Shown here: positions 9,718 through 18,006 of the stretch, in pieces
Layout of the letters: every line of letters begins with the position of its first letter
How positions within the stretch are numbered: the first letter of the stretch is position 1
Assembly (NCBI GenBank): GCA_021300495.1
Contig: JAJTDK010000002.1
Coordinates: 14,412 to 73,225, forward strand
DNA from: Limnohabitans sp.
GTDB lineage: Bacteria; Pseudomonadota; Gammaproteobacteria; Burkholderiales; Burkholderiaceae_C
Length of the DNA stretch: 58,814 nt
Direction of reading: 5' to 3'
Notes under the pieces: generated by a model
The model's database searches: none
What the model saw: only the letters and a program-made list of their open reading frames with translations
What the model was told of the DNA's origin: nothing
Translations under genes and position numbers: made by a program

Positions 9718-10479
9718 ATGAGGGACGACCAGCTACTGCGTTATTCACGTCACATTCTTCTAGATGAATGGGGCATCAGGGGCCAAGAGCGCGTCTCTCA
9801 ATCGCATGCGCTCATTGTTGGCGCTGGCGGCTTGGGTTCACCTGCGGCCCTTTACTTGGCCAGCGCAGGTGTTGGGCATATTAGCCTGATCGATCATGAC
9901 CATGTCGATGTCACCAACCTGCAACGGCAAATTGCCCATTCTCAAGCGCGTGTGGGCCAGTTCAAAGTAGCTTCACTGCAGGCTGCCATGCAAGCCATCA
10001 ATCCCGAGGTGCAAGTGAGTTGCTATTCGCAAAAAGCAGATGCTGCTTTGCTGGCTGTTTGCCTGCCCAGTGTCGATGTGGTGTTGGACTGCACCGATAA
10101 TTTTGAAACACGTCAACTCATCAACCAAGCCTGTGCCCAATACGCCAAGCCTTTGGTATCGGGCTCTGCTTTGCGATTTGATGGCCAGGTGGCGGTGTAC
10201 GACACACGCCAAGCCGATGCGCCCTGCTATGCCTGTGTATTTCCTCCCACACAAAGCTTTGAAGAAGAGCGCTGCGCCACCATGGGTGTACTGGCACCCT
10301 TGGTAGGTGTGATCGGCAGCATGCAAGCCACAGAAGCCCTTAAATTATTAAGCGGCATGGGCAGCAGCCTTCAAGGCAAGCTCATGATGTTCAACGCACA
10401 GCACATGGAATGGCAAACCGTGAGCACCGCCAGAAACTTGAAGTGCTCAGTGTGCAGTCCGTTTCGCGCTAAGTCATAG
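9718..10479 (+). CDS. moeB: MoeB/ThiF/HesA family E1-like adenylyltransferase
   Basis: This 253-residue enzyme would adenylate the C-terminal Gly-Gly of a ubiquitin-like sulfur carrier (MoaD or ThiS) using ATP, for molybdopterin or thiamine synthesis. The RYSRHILLDEWG start, the nucleotide-binding VGAGGLGSPAALYLASAGVG, the catalytic-region DLTNLQRQ-like DVTNLQRQI, and two zinc pairs (CYAC and CSVC) are all present. No rhodanese domain is fused. MoeB and ThiF cannot be told apart from this sequence and no sulfur-carrier gene is nearby. It begins 6 bases after ctpA, so the two are likely one transcript. Confidence 0.88.
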   Translation: MRDDQLLRYSRHILLDEWGIRGQERVSQSHALIVGAGGLGSPAALYLASAGVGHISLIDHDHVDVTNLQRQIAHSQARVGQFKVASLQAAMQAINPEVQVSCYSQKADAALLAVCLPSVDVVLDCTDNFETRQLINQACAQYAKPLVSGSALRFDGQVAVYDTRQADAPCYACVFPPTQSFEEERCATMGVLAPLVGVIGSMQATEALKLLSGMGSSLQGKLMMFNAQHMEWQTVSTARNLKCSVCSPFRAKS

Positions 10480-10522
10480 CCCTCCGTGCCACTCTCTGGC
10501 CCATTGACACTATCATCACTGC

Positions 10523-12187
10523 ATGAAATCTCTTCACGCTTGGTTCCCCTTCTTAAGATGGCCGCGCTTAACGCCAGCACTCTTTCGCCAAGAATGGGCC
10601 GCCGGCTTTTCTGTGGCCTTGCTCATGGTGCCGCAGTCGGTGGCTTATGCCGCATTGGCAGGCATGCCGTTGGTCACAGGTCTTTACGCAGCGCTTTTAC
10701 CTGCCTTGGTAGGCGTGATGTGGGGTGGCTCTACGCGTCTGTCAATTGGCCCCTCTGCCCTTACTTGCATCCTGATTAGCGCTTCACTCACTGGCTTGGC
10801 TCAGCCCAGCAGTGCGCAATGGGTCAACTTGGCCATTTGGTTGGCATTGTTGGCAGGTACTTTGCAATTGCTCATGGGCGTGCTTCGTTATGGTTGGCTC
10901 CTGAACCTTATCAGCTCCCCCGTCATGATGGGTTTTACTCAAGCGGCAGGCCTCTTGATCATGGCGTCTCAGTTGCCAGCACTCACAGGCTGGCAAACAG
11001 GCGGCTCTTTTCAGTGGACCGATATCGGGTTTGGTGCAGCCAGTTTGGCAGCTTTGTTTTTGGCCAAAAAATGGGCGCCTAAATCTCCCAGCATCATGTT
11101 GGTGGTCGCAGCCAGTGCTGCCGTCAGTTATGCGATGGGTTATGCAGCCAATGGGGGCGCCGTGATTGGCGCTTTGCCAGCATCGCTGCCCAGTCTAGGC
11201 TTGCCGCAACTGCTTACTTTGGAAGAACTGATGTTTCTGGCTGGCCCTGCTGTATTGATTGCGTTGGTCAGTTTTTTAGAGGCCGCGTCTTGTGCCAAAA
11301 CAGAGAACCAAAAAGAAGGCACAGTGTGGCAAGAGAACCAAGACTTGATGGGGCAAGGATTGGCCAAAATTGTGTCAGGTTTAAGTGGTAGTTTCGCCAC
11401 CAGCACATCGTTCTCAAGGTCTGCCATCAATTTAGCTTCGGGCGCCAAAACAGGTTGGGCTGTTGTAGGCACCACGTCCTTTGTGCTTCTGGCTGTCTTC
11501 GCATCACCAGCGCTTTTTCACGTGCCGCGTGCCGTGTTGGCCGCCGTTGTGATCTTGGCGGTTTCCAGCCTCATTCAACCCATGGCCTTTGTCAAGTTGT
11601 GGCGCATTGCACGCATTGAAGCCATCACAGCAGGCATGACTTTTGGCATCACACTGCTCAGCGCGCCGCGCATTTATTGGGGCGTGCTGGCGGGTGTTCT
11701 CTTGGGCTTGAGCCACTTTTTGTACACCCGCTTGCACCCTCGCATCATTGAAGTCGGCTTGCATGAAGACGGTAGTTTGCGAGATCGTCATTTGTGGCAC
11801 TTGCCACCCCTTGCCGCCAATGTGTTTGCCATTCGAATGGATGCAGAATTGGACTTTGCTGCTGCCAGCAGCTTTGAAAAATACATCACAGAACAACTAA
11901 GCGATCAAGCTCAGATTGAGCATGTGTGTTTGTTTGCACAACCCATCAACCGCATCGATGCGACAGGGGTTGAAACACTTCAGCAACTGCGCCATTATTT
12001 ACAGCGAAGGCGCATTCAACTCCACATCAGTGGTATCAAGCTGCCCGTTGAAAATGCCCTCAAATTGGCAGGCGAGTTAGGACTTGAAAGTCACGTGATT
12101 TTGTACCGAACTGACATTGAGGCCCTTCATGCCTTGAGGGCACTCACAATCCAACCCTCTAAGGCGTCAAACTCAGGCAAACCATAA
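10523..12187 (+). CDS. SulP/SLC26 family inorganic anion transporter with STAS domain (second of two)
   Basis: A 554-residue inner-membrane transporter. It carries the classic plant/bacterial SulP signature more closely than the paralogue at 2248: SVALLMVPQSVAYAALAGMP and GLYAALLPALVGVMWGGS in the first helices, then GSFATSTSFSRSAINLASGAKT. The STAS domain occupies about residues 430-540 (HVCLFAQPINRIDATGVETL). It is therefore a better candidate for true sulfate uptake than the first copy, though substrate assignment by sequence alone is weak. Its last 61 bases overlap the convergent DUF429 gene. Confidence 0.9.
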   Translation: MKSLHAWFPFLRWPRLTPALFRQEWAAGFSVALLMVPQSVAYAALAGMPLVTGLYAALLPALVGVMWGGSTRLSIGPSALTCILISASLTGLAQPSSAQWVNLAIWLALLAGTLQLLMGVLRYGWLLNLISSPVMMGFTQAAGLLIMASQLPALTGWQTGGSFQWTDIGFGAASLAALFLAKKWAPKSPSIMLVVAASAAVSYAMGYAANGGAVIGALPASLPSLGLPQLLTLEELMFLAGPAVLIALVSFLEAASCAKTENQKEGTVWQENQDLMGQGLAKIVSGLSGSFATSTSFSRSAINLASGAKTGWAVVGTTSFVLLAVFASPALFHVPRAVLAAVVILAVSSLIQPMAFVKLWRIARIEAITAGMTFGITLLSAPRIYWGVLAGVLLGLSHFLYTRLHPRIIEVGLHEDGSLRDRHLWHLPPLAANVFAIRMDAELDFAAASSFEKYITEQLSDQAQIEHVCLFAQPINRIDATGVETLQQLRHYLQRRRIQLHISGIKLPVENALKLAGELGLESHVILYRTDIEALHALRALTIQPSKASNSGKP

Positions 12188-12978
12188 GAGCCACTTGCCG
12201 TCCCTTTTTCCTGTTGTTGATGGGCCCATGCTGCTTGCACCATGCACAGCACCGCATCCAAAGAATCGCCGGAACCATCAAGCAACAGGCTGTCGTGTTG
12301 CGCAGCGCTGAGTTTCAAACGCAAGCCTAATCGGGTTTGCCCTAAATCGAGGGCATGAAGGATGTCTTTGCGTGCCAACCACCTGTCTGGGGTTTGTTTG
12401 GCTTTGTCATCGCTTTTGTAACTGCGATGCTTCACAATTTCTCTGGCCAGTAAACCCGGATAGGCCTCTAGAGCCACGCGGTCAGCACGGCCTTCGCACA
12501 TGCCAGGCAAAGTCCATTGGGCAGCACGCAACAAGGGAACGCCCGCATGCATCATCCATGCAACCGGTGGATTCACCCATTTCATGGAGGGGCTAGAGCC
12601 AGCAGGCAAGTCAGTTGCACGGTGCGCGAACTTGGCGCCTGCGGGCCTGCTGTCACAAAATTGTTTGAAAAATTGGCGCAATTCTTCGCGTGAATAAGTG
12701 GCATAGAGTGTCATGGCCTCTGGCCATGTCAATGGCCATTGCATGTATTCAACCCATTCGCGAGGCAAGCCAAACGGCAAGTCAAATCCGCCCACACACT
12801 TCACTTCAGAAGGAAGTGGCTGTTTTAAAAAAACTTGGAAAGCATCAAGGGATTCAAATTTTTCCAAACGCTCTAACTTGACTACACCACTTTGCATGGC
12901 ACCCAGCGCCACCACAATGGGCTTGCGCTTGTTCGGGCTACTGGAAAAGTCGCAGCCGATTAAACAAACATCAAGCAC
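12127..12978 (-). CDS. DUF429 domain protein
   Basis: The product, about 283 residues, begins with LIGCDFSSSPNKRKPIVVALG, an RNase H-like beta-strand start with an acidic residue, and includes FDLPFGLPREWV and LLLDGSGDSLDAVLCMVQAAWA. These are typical of DUF429, a family predicted to have an RNase H-like fold and perhaps nuclease or NTPase-like activity; no function is established. No ATG is available at the N-terminus: GTG at 12978 or TTG at 12984 are the plausible starts, both overlapping the end of the BLUF gene, so translation is probably coupled. It is the last gene of the folE-BLUF-DUF429 run. Confidence 0.78.
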   Translation of the reverse strand: MLDVCLIGCDFSSSPNKRKPIVVALGAMQSGVVKLERLEKFESLDAFQVFLKQPLPSEVKCVGGFDLPFGLPREWVEYMQWPLTWPEAMTLYATYSREELRQFFKQFCDSRPAGAKFAHRATDLPAGSSPSMKWVNPPVAWMMHAGVPLLRAAQWTLPGMCEGRADRVALEAYPGLLAREIVKHRSYKSDDKAKQTPDRWLARKDILHALDLGQTRLGLRLKLSAAQHDSLLLDGSGDSLDAVLCMVQAAWAHQQQEKGTASGSYGLPEFDALEGWIVSALKA

Positions 12979-13393
12979 GTCCAATGATGGAAGCTGTGGC
13001 CATGAGTTCTTCAAGCAAAGCCAAAGACACCACACCCGATACGCTGTAAGGATCAAGCACGGCACGCTCGGAGTATTTCAGCAAGATGCTGGTATTGACA
13101 CGAGACACATCGACTTGGCCCATGGTCCAACCACTGAAACGGCGTTGCAAAATTTCTTCGTAGTGCAAAAGCACAACTTCCTTGTGACGTGCGTCTTTTT
13201 GAATGTGGCCATAAAGTTCGCTAACAGCTTGACGCCCGCCTTCGATGGCCTGTAAAAAGATATCACCGCTGTAAACCAAAATACCGGTAATGCCTGTGCT
13301 GGGGTTGAATTGTCTGGATTGCGCCAAGATAGATTCAATGACATCGGGCTGAGGATCTACCACGCGGCTGGCATAAAGTAATCGAACCAACAT
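12971..13393 (-). CDS. BLUF-domain blue-light sensor, single domain
   Basis: A 140-residue short BLUF protein. BLUF domains bind FAD and change hydrogen bonding around it when lit with blue light. The flavin-site residues are visible: Tyr7 (LVRLLYAS), Asn30 (QFNPSTGITG) and Gln48 (FLQAIEGGR), with the FSGWTMG segment near residue 90. There is no attached EAL, GGDEF or other output domain, so it must act through a partner. It starts only 2 bases after the folE stop and overlaps the start of the DUF429 gene, which indicates co-expression with folate/pterin synthesis. Partner and biological role are unknown. Confidence 0.93.
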   Translation of the reverse strand: MLVRLLYASRVVDPQPDVIESILAQSRQFNPSTGITGILVYSGDIFLQAIEGGRQAVSELYGHIQKDARHKEVVLLHYEEILQRRFSGWTMGQVDVSRVNTSILLKYSERAVLDPYSVSGVVSLALLEELMATASIIGRA

Positions 13394-13395
13394 GA

Positions 13396-14109
13396 TCAGG
13401 CCTTTCTAGGAATTAACGCCAAGAACTCGCGGCGCAAGTTAGCATCTTTTAAGAACACACCGCGCATCACGGAGTTGATCATTTTGCTGTCCATGTCTTT
13501 GACACCGCGCCAGCCCATGCAAAAATGACTGGCTTCCATGACAATGGCCAAACCATCGGGTTGTGTTTTACGCTGAATCAAATCGGCCAACTGCACAACT
13601 GCTTCTTCTTGAATTTGGGGCCGCCCCATGATCCATTCGGCAAGCCGAGCATATTTGGAAAGACCAATGACGTTGGTGTGCTCATTGGGCAAGACGCCAA
13701 TCCAGATTTGACCAATGACAGGGCACAGGTGGTGGCTGCAAGCACTGCGCACCGTGATAGGACCCACAATCATGAGTTCATTGAGGTGCTCGGCGTTAGG
13801 AAATTCTGTGACTTCGGGGCTTTCTGTGTAGCGGCCTTTGAAGACTTCCTTCAAATACATTTTGGCCACACGCCTTGCCGTGTCTTGGGTGTTGTGATCG
13901 TTTTCAGTATCGATCACCATGCTGTCCAAAACAGTTTGCATTTTCTCAGTGACTTCGTCGAGTAAGTGATCAAGTTCACCGGGCTGAATAAATTCAGCAA
14001 TGTTGTCGTTGGCATGGAAGCGTTTGCGGGCTGCCAAGACACGCTCGCGAATCTTCACGGAGACAGGCGTTCCGATATCTTCAGAGGGCAGGTTGACGGG
14101 AGCATTCAT
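13396..14109 (-). CDS. folE: GTP cyclohydrolase I
   Basis: FolE converts GTP to 7,8-dihydroneopterin triphosphate, the first step of folate synthesis. The core contains GPITVRSACSHHLCPVIGQI, with the zinc-binding Cys and His residues, GLSKYARLAEW, QEEAVVQLADLI, and the zinc Cys in ASHFCMGWRGVKD. The 237-residue product from ATG 14109 (MNAPVNLPSED) has about 40 extra N-terminal residues relative to the catalytic core, as in other Burkholderiales. An ATG at 14115 and a TTG at 14133 (with AGGA upstream) are alternative starts. nudB, encoding the next folate enzyme, lies 2.5 kb upstream on the same strand. Confidence 0.95.
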   Translation of the reverse strand: MNAPVNLPSEDIGTPVSVKIRERVLAARKRFHANDNIAEFIQPGELDHLLDEVTEKMQTVLDSMVIDTENDHNTQDTARRVAKMYLKEVFKGRYTESPEVTEFPNAEHLNELMIVGPITVRSACSHHLCPVIGQIWIGVLPNEHTNVIGLSKYARLAEWIMGRPQIQEEAVVQLADLIQRKTQPDGLAIVMEASHFCMGWRGVKDMDSKMINSVMRGVFLKDANLRREFLALIPRKA

Positions 14110-14204
14110 AAGCATCTGATGAAGAAATGTCAAAGCCAGATCCTACCAGTGATTGAAGCCACTTTATAGCATATGGGCATGTGGCAAATTTGCACACCCC
14201 TTGG

Positions 14205-15434
14205 TCAATATCGGTGGCCGGTCAGCCAAATGGCAAAGCGCATTAAACCAAATGCAACCCAGTCCATGCCTCTTTGAAATTGAGAGCGTTGAAGCAAGGT
14301 CTGGGGCATGATTCGTTGGCTCTTGAAGGTCATGGCCTGATCCAGGCCTTCCTGCAAGCGTTTTGCAAAGTAAGCATCGGCTACCACCACATTGGCCTCT
14401 CTGGCCAAAAGCAAACTGAAGGGGTCCAAGTTCGATGACCCTACGGTGGCCCATGGTCTTTCATGGCTGGCATCGATGACGGCCACCTTGGCGTGCAGAA
14501 AGCTTTCTGAGTATTCGTAAATTTCAACACCCGCTTCCAAAAGTTGCCGGTACACAGGTCGGGCCGCATGGTACTGCATGAAGTATTCATAACGTCCTTG
14601 TAAGAGCAAGCGAACGCGAACACCTCTTTGAGCAGCATGAATCAATGCTTGCCGCAATTTGCGTCCCGGCAAAAAATAAGCGTTTGCAATCACGATGTCA
14701 TGGCGTGCCAAACCAATGGCACGTCGATACGCTTTTTCAATTTGTCCCCGATTGAGCAAATTGTCACGCAGAAGCAAGCCCGCACGTGCCACCCAAGTGT
14801 CGCCCTGTGCGTGCTGTGCATCGTGAATCCAAGGCAAGTGCATGCCTGCAGCCATGAAGGCGCTGTAGGCCTCTGGAAAATTTTGCTGCCTTACATTTCG
14901 CACTGCTTGCATGCGCCACCACAATTGCGTTGCAGTCTCTTGAACCTGTTGCACCAACGCACCTTTTGCGCAGACGGCGTAATCCAATCGGGGGGATTTT
15001 AAGGCGCCGTGTTTTGGATCGTGCAAGTCATCCAAGATGTTGATGCCACCACAAAAAGCCAACTGACCGTCAACTACACAAAGCTTGCGGTGCAACCTGC
15101 GCCAACGGCTTGGAATGAGAAGGCCCATTGCACCCAAGGGTGAATAAACTCGCCACTCAACGCCGGCCTGATCAAACCGTACCCGCCAGTCTTCGCTGAG
15201 TTTGGGTGTACCCACACCATCGACCACCACCCACACTCGAACACCTCGGCGACCCGCCCGTTCTAAGGCTGCGGCCACTTGGGCGCCATCGCCATGAAAA
15301 TCAAAGATATAGGTTTCAAGTTGGACGTGCGATCGAGCCGCTTCCAATGCACGAATCAACTCTGGAAAAAACTCTGCGCCGCCCTTCAGAAGTTTAATCT
15401 GGTGACCATCGCGAAGAATATGATGACCTTTCAT
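14205..15434 (-). CDS. clsB: Phospholipase D-type cardiolipin synthase (ClsB/YbhO)
   Basis: A 409-residue enzyme of the phospholipase D superfamily. Both HKD motifs are present: HRKLCVVDGQLAFCGGIN (about residue 115) and HAKVAVIDASHERPWATVGSSN (about 320). There is no N-terminal membrane hairpin, which separates ClsB from ClsA. It would join phosphatidyl groups to make cardiolipin at the inner membrane. Its ATG overlaps the stop of the upstream phosphatase gene by 4 bases (ATGA). The pair matches the E. coli ybhP-ybhO order, which strengthens the call. Confidence 0.92.
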   Translation of the reverse strand: MKGHHILRDGHQIKLLKGGAEFFPELIRALEAARSHVQLETYIFDFHGDGAQVAAALERAGRRGVRVWVVVDGVGTPKLSEDWRVRFDQAGVEWRVYSPLGAMGLLIPSRWRRLHRKLCVVDGQLAFCGGINILDDLHDPKHGALKSPRLDYAVCAKGALVQQVQETATQLWWRMQAVRNVRQQNFPEAYSAFMAAGMHLPWIHDAQHAQGDTWVARAGLLLRDNLLNRGQIEKAYRRAIGLARHDIVIANAYFLPGRKLRQALIHAAQRGVRVRLLLQGRYEYFMQYHAARPVYRQLLEAGVEIYEYSESFLHAKVAVIDASHERPWATVGSSNLDPFSLLLAREANVVVADAYFAKRLQEGLDQAMTFKSQRIMPQTLLQRSQFQRGMDWVAFGLMRFAIWLTGHRY

Positions 15435-16222
15435 AAATCAAACTGCGCGACCAAAGGCAGATGGTCAGACATGCGGCGCCAAATTTTGCCGTGCGGCACC
15501 ATTTGGCTGACAGGCGTTAAGCCTTTGGCATAAACATGATCGAGTTGAGCGATGGGCAATCTAGACGGATAGGTGGGATGTTTAGCACCTTCGAATTCAT
15601 TCAAATGTTGGTTGCGCATCATGTTGGTAATGCGCGTTCCCCAGTCATTGAAATCGCCTGCCACGAGCAAGGGGGCGTGGACAGGAACCTCGCGCTCGAT
15701 GTAGCGTTGCAACTTTTCAATTTGACGCACTCTGCTGGCCGGAATTAAGCCTAAATGCACCACAATCACATGCACATTCAGCGGCAAGCGGCCTTCAGAT
15801 TGAGCCGTCAGTTCAGACTTCAACCGCTCCTCTCCCACCTGAATTTCAACATGCAACAGACCGCGCTGCTCAAACCGGTGATCTGAAATGTCGAAATGAT
15901 GATGCGACATGACAGGCCAGCGCGACAACAACGCATTGCCGTGTTCACCGTGCCGCGTGTAGGCATTGGTTTTGTAAATAGACTCATAGCCAGGCGGTGC
16001 TAAAAATTCTGCCTGCGGCAGCTCTGGCCAATGCCTGAAGTATTTTTCTTCGCGTCGATGCACTTTTCGCACCTCTTGCAAACACACAATGTCCGCATCC
16101 AACTGCTCAATGGCCAAACCTAAATTGTGAATTTCCAAGCGACGTGCAGGGCCGAAACCTTGCACACCTTTGTGAATGTTGTAAGTAGCCACTTTTAAAA
16201 AAGCAGACTTTTCTGTTTTCAT
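15431..16222 (-). CDS. Endonuclease/exonuclease/phosphatase family protein (YbhP-like)
   Basis: A 263-residue metal-dependent phosphodiesterase-fold protein. Family motifs are VATYNIHKG near the start, DIVCLQEV with the metal-binding glutamate, HGNALLSRWP, the VVHLGL segment, GDFNDW and the C-terminal SDHLPL histidine. It lacks a signal peptide. Family members hydrolyse phosphodiester or phosphomonoester bonds in nucleic acids or lipids; association with clsB here, as for ybhP in E. coli, hints at a phospholipid role, which is inference. It is coupled by 4-base overlaps on both sides (nudB before, clsB after). Confidence 0.9.
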   Translation of the reverse strand: MKTEKSAFLKVATYNIHKGVQGFGPARRLEIHNLGLAIEQLDADIVCLQEVRKVHRREEKYFRHWPELPQAEFLAPPGYESIYKTNAYTRHGEHGNALLSRWPVMSHHHFDISDHRFEQRGLLHVEIQVGEERLKSELTAQSEGRLPLNVHVIVVHLGLIPASRVRQIEKLQRYIEREVPVHAPLLVAGDFNDWGTRITNMMRNQHLNEFEGAKHPTYPSRLPIAQLDHVYAKGLTPVSQMVPHGKIWRRMSDHLPLVAQFDL

Positions 16223-16701
16223 CTCAAGCCTTCAAGCCAATTGGGCAGCATCAAGATGGCCTCTGCGTTGGAGGGAGAAAAACAAGCGTCGGCAGCCTCT
16301 TTCCAAGGTAGCCATTTGTACGCTGTGTGTTCTGCGGGGCTGAGTTGAATCGGCCTTTGACTGGGTAATTTCAAGCCAAAAACACGTTCTTTGTTGTGCC
16401 TTACATGAGGCGCATAACGATAACGCCACCCAGGGTAGATTTCGTAAATATTCTCAAGCGCCCAATCGGCCAATTCATGTTCAGAATGCGTGGCAAGCAA
16501 GCCGGTTTCTTCCATGACCTCGCGGCAAGCGGTCTGATGCCAGGTCTCCGCTTCAAAATCTTTGCTGCCCGTCACGGACTGCCAAGTGCCTGCATCGGCT
16601 CTGCGAATGAGCAGAACCTCGGCTTCGGTTGTGTAAATCACAACCAAAACCGATTCTGGAATTTTGTAAGCAGGACTGTCCATTGCCTGTTCATTCTGCA
16701 T
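16219..16701 (-). CDS. nudB: Dihydroneopterin triphosphate diphosphatase (Nudix)
   Basis: NudB removes pyrophosphate from dihydroneopterin triphosphate, the product of FolE. The 160-residue protein has a Nudix box GSKDFEAETWHQTACREVMEE followed by TGL, with one extra residue in the first gap (G-x6-E-x7-REVxEExGL), as seen in beta-proteobacterial NudB. PESVLVVIYT near the N-terminus and the WRYRYAP segment also fit. ATG 16701 is chosen over an upstream non-ATG start because GAGAGG lies 8 bases before it. The start of the plus-strand methyltransferase gene lies 61 bases away, so the two share a short divergent control region. The three genes nudB, phosphatase and clsB overlap by 4 bases each. 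Confidence 0.86.
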   Translation of the reverse strand: MQNEQAMDSPAYKIPESVLVVIYTTEAEVLLIRRADAGTWQSVTGSKDFEAETWHQTACREVMEETGLLATHSEHELADWALENIYEIYPGWRYRYAPHVRHNKERVFGLKLPSQRPIQLSPAEHTAYKWLPWKEAADACFSPSNAEAILMLPNWLEGLR

Positions 16702-16762
16702 GAACTTTGCCTCTCTCTTGGAATTGTTCGGCAATTGTCCCAGAAGCACCTATGATCAAGCC

Positions 16763-17968
16763 ATGCAAAGTATTGACCCTCTGAACCTTCATGACGCTTC
16801 GTTGAAATCCGTTGCGACGACCATCGCATGGCAAGAAAATGGCCATCCCTGTGAGGACGAGTGGCGCAGCGAGCGCGGCGCGCTAGCCCCCAAGCGGGTT
16901 GTTTTAGCAGACGACACCCTCAGCGCTGACAGCGCCTACCGATTGGCATGTGCGGGCACCGGCATGCTGTGGCGGGGTGATTTCCAAAATGCGAGGCTGT
17001 TGTTACAAGCCTTGGCCAGACGCTGCGATGCGCCCAAAAAAATCCGCCGAACCTCCAAAACACATCCTGAGGTCAGTCACACCCCAGAAGAAAATTTCCA
17101 CCTGCACCGTCAGGCGCAATCACAGCGTGCCCGCACATTGAGCATGATCTTGATTCAAGTCAATCCAGACCGGCAGATCAGCCTTCGGCGAGCACCCGAT
17201 TGGCGCGGCGCCATGAACGAGGTTTGGGGACCTGCAGGCACAACAGGCTGTGTGACCTCTCTGCGGGAATTGCTGGGCTTGGTGGGCGCGCATGAGTGGC
17301 ATCAAAAAGGCATGGAAATTTCGGCGCTTGGCAGCGCTCCCAACAACCGCATCTACCCTAGTTATGGCGTGTTCTCGCCGGTGCGGGGCGAATACATCCA
17401 ACTGGTAGCCGATGCGCCGTTGCCAAGTACAGAGCTGGCTTTTGACATTGGCGTGGGAACGGGCGTGTTGTCTGCCGTGTTGGCCAAGCGGGGTGTCAAA
17501 CGTGTTGTTGGCACCGACCTTGACCCACGTGCCATGGCTTGTGCCAAAGAAAACATTCAGCGTCTGGGTCTCAACAGCAAAGTCGAGTTAACTCAAACAG
17601 ATCTCTTTCCTGAAGGCAAAGCGCCTCTGATCGTGTGCAACCCACCTTGGCTGCCTGCACGCGCCAGCGCGCCTATCGAGCGGGCCATTTACGACGAGAA
17701 CAGTGGCATGCTCAAGGGCTTTCTGGCAGGCTTGGCCGCTCACCTAGCGCCCAAAGGTGAAGGCTGGTTGATCTTGTCAGACTTGGCAGAACACTTGGGC
17801 CTGCGCACTCGCGCAGAACTGGATGAATGGATTGCAGCCGGTGGCTTGAAAGTCATCAGTAAAACAGACATCAAAGCCGAGCACAAAAAAGCTCAAGACG
17901 AAACAGACCCCTTGCATGCAGCACGGGCTGCAGAGTTAACTTCTTTGTGGCGCTTAAGCGCAGCCTGA
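16763..17968 (+). CDS. Class I SAM-dependent methyltransferase of the PrmB/PrmC-like NPPW type
   Basis: The 401-residue product has a poorly conserved N-terminal half and a C-terminal Rossmann methyltransferase domain. Visible are SAM motif I FDIGVGTGVLSAVLAKRG, the acidic loop GTDLDPRA, and the substrate motif NPPW (LIVCNPPWLPA). NPPW/NPPY enzymes methylate planar nitrogens on glutamine, adenine or guanine; the target here is unknown. It is not prmC, which is at 38540. ATG 16763 is preferred because the upstream part of the frame overlaps the nudB control region. A strong hairpin terminator follows. Confidence 0.82.
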   Translation: MQSIDPLNLHDASLKSVATTIAWQENGHPCEDEWRSERGALAPKRVVLADDTLSADSAYRLACAGTGMLWRGDFQNARLLLQALARRCDAPKKIRRTSKTHPEVSHTPEENFHLHRQAQSQRARTLSMILIQVNPDRQISLRRAPDWRGAMNEVWGPAGTTGCVTSLRELLGLVGAHEWHQKGMEISALGSAPNNRIYPSYGVFSPVRGEYIQLVADAPLPSTELAFDIGVGTGVLSAVLAKRGVKRVVGTDLDPRAMACAKENIQRLGLNSKVELTQTDLFPEGKAPLIVCNPPWLPARASAPIERAIYDENSGMLKGFLAGLAAHLAPKGEGWLILSDLAEHLGLRTRAELDEWIAAGGLKVISKTDIKAEHKKAQDETDPLHAARAAELTSLWRLSAA

Positions 17969-17972
17969 TGTG

Positions 17973-17999
17973 AAAAAAGCCGCTAAAGCGGCTTTTTTT
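17973..17999. terminator. Bidirectional rho-independent terminator
   Basis: A perfect GCCGCT/AGCGGC stem with a 3-4 base loop is flanked by a run of A on the left and seven T on the right. Because both flanks carry the required tracts, it can end transcription of the plus-strand methyltransferase gene and of the long minus-strand run ending with aspS, whose stop codon is about 8 bases away. Confidence 0.9.
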
Positions 18000-18006
18000 G
18001 GTAGGT

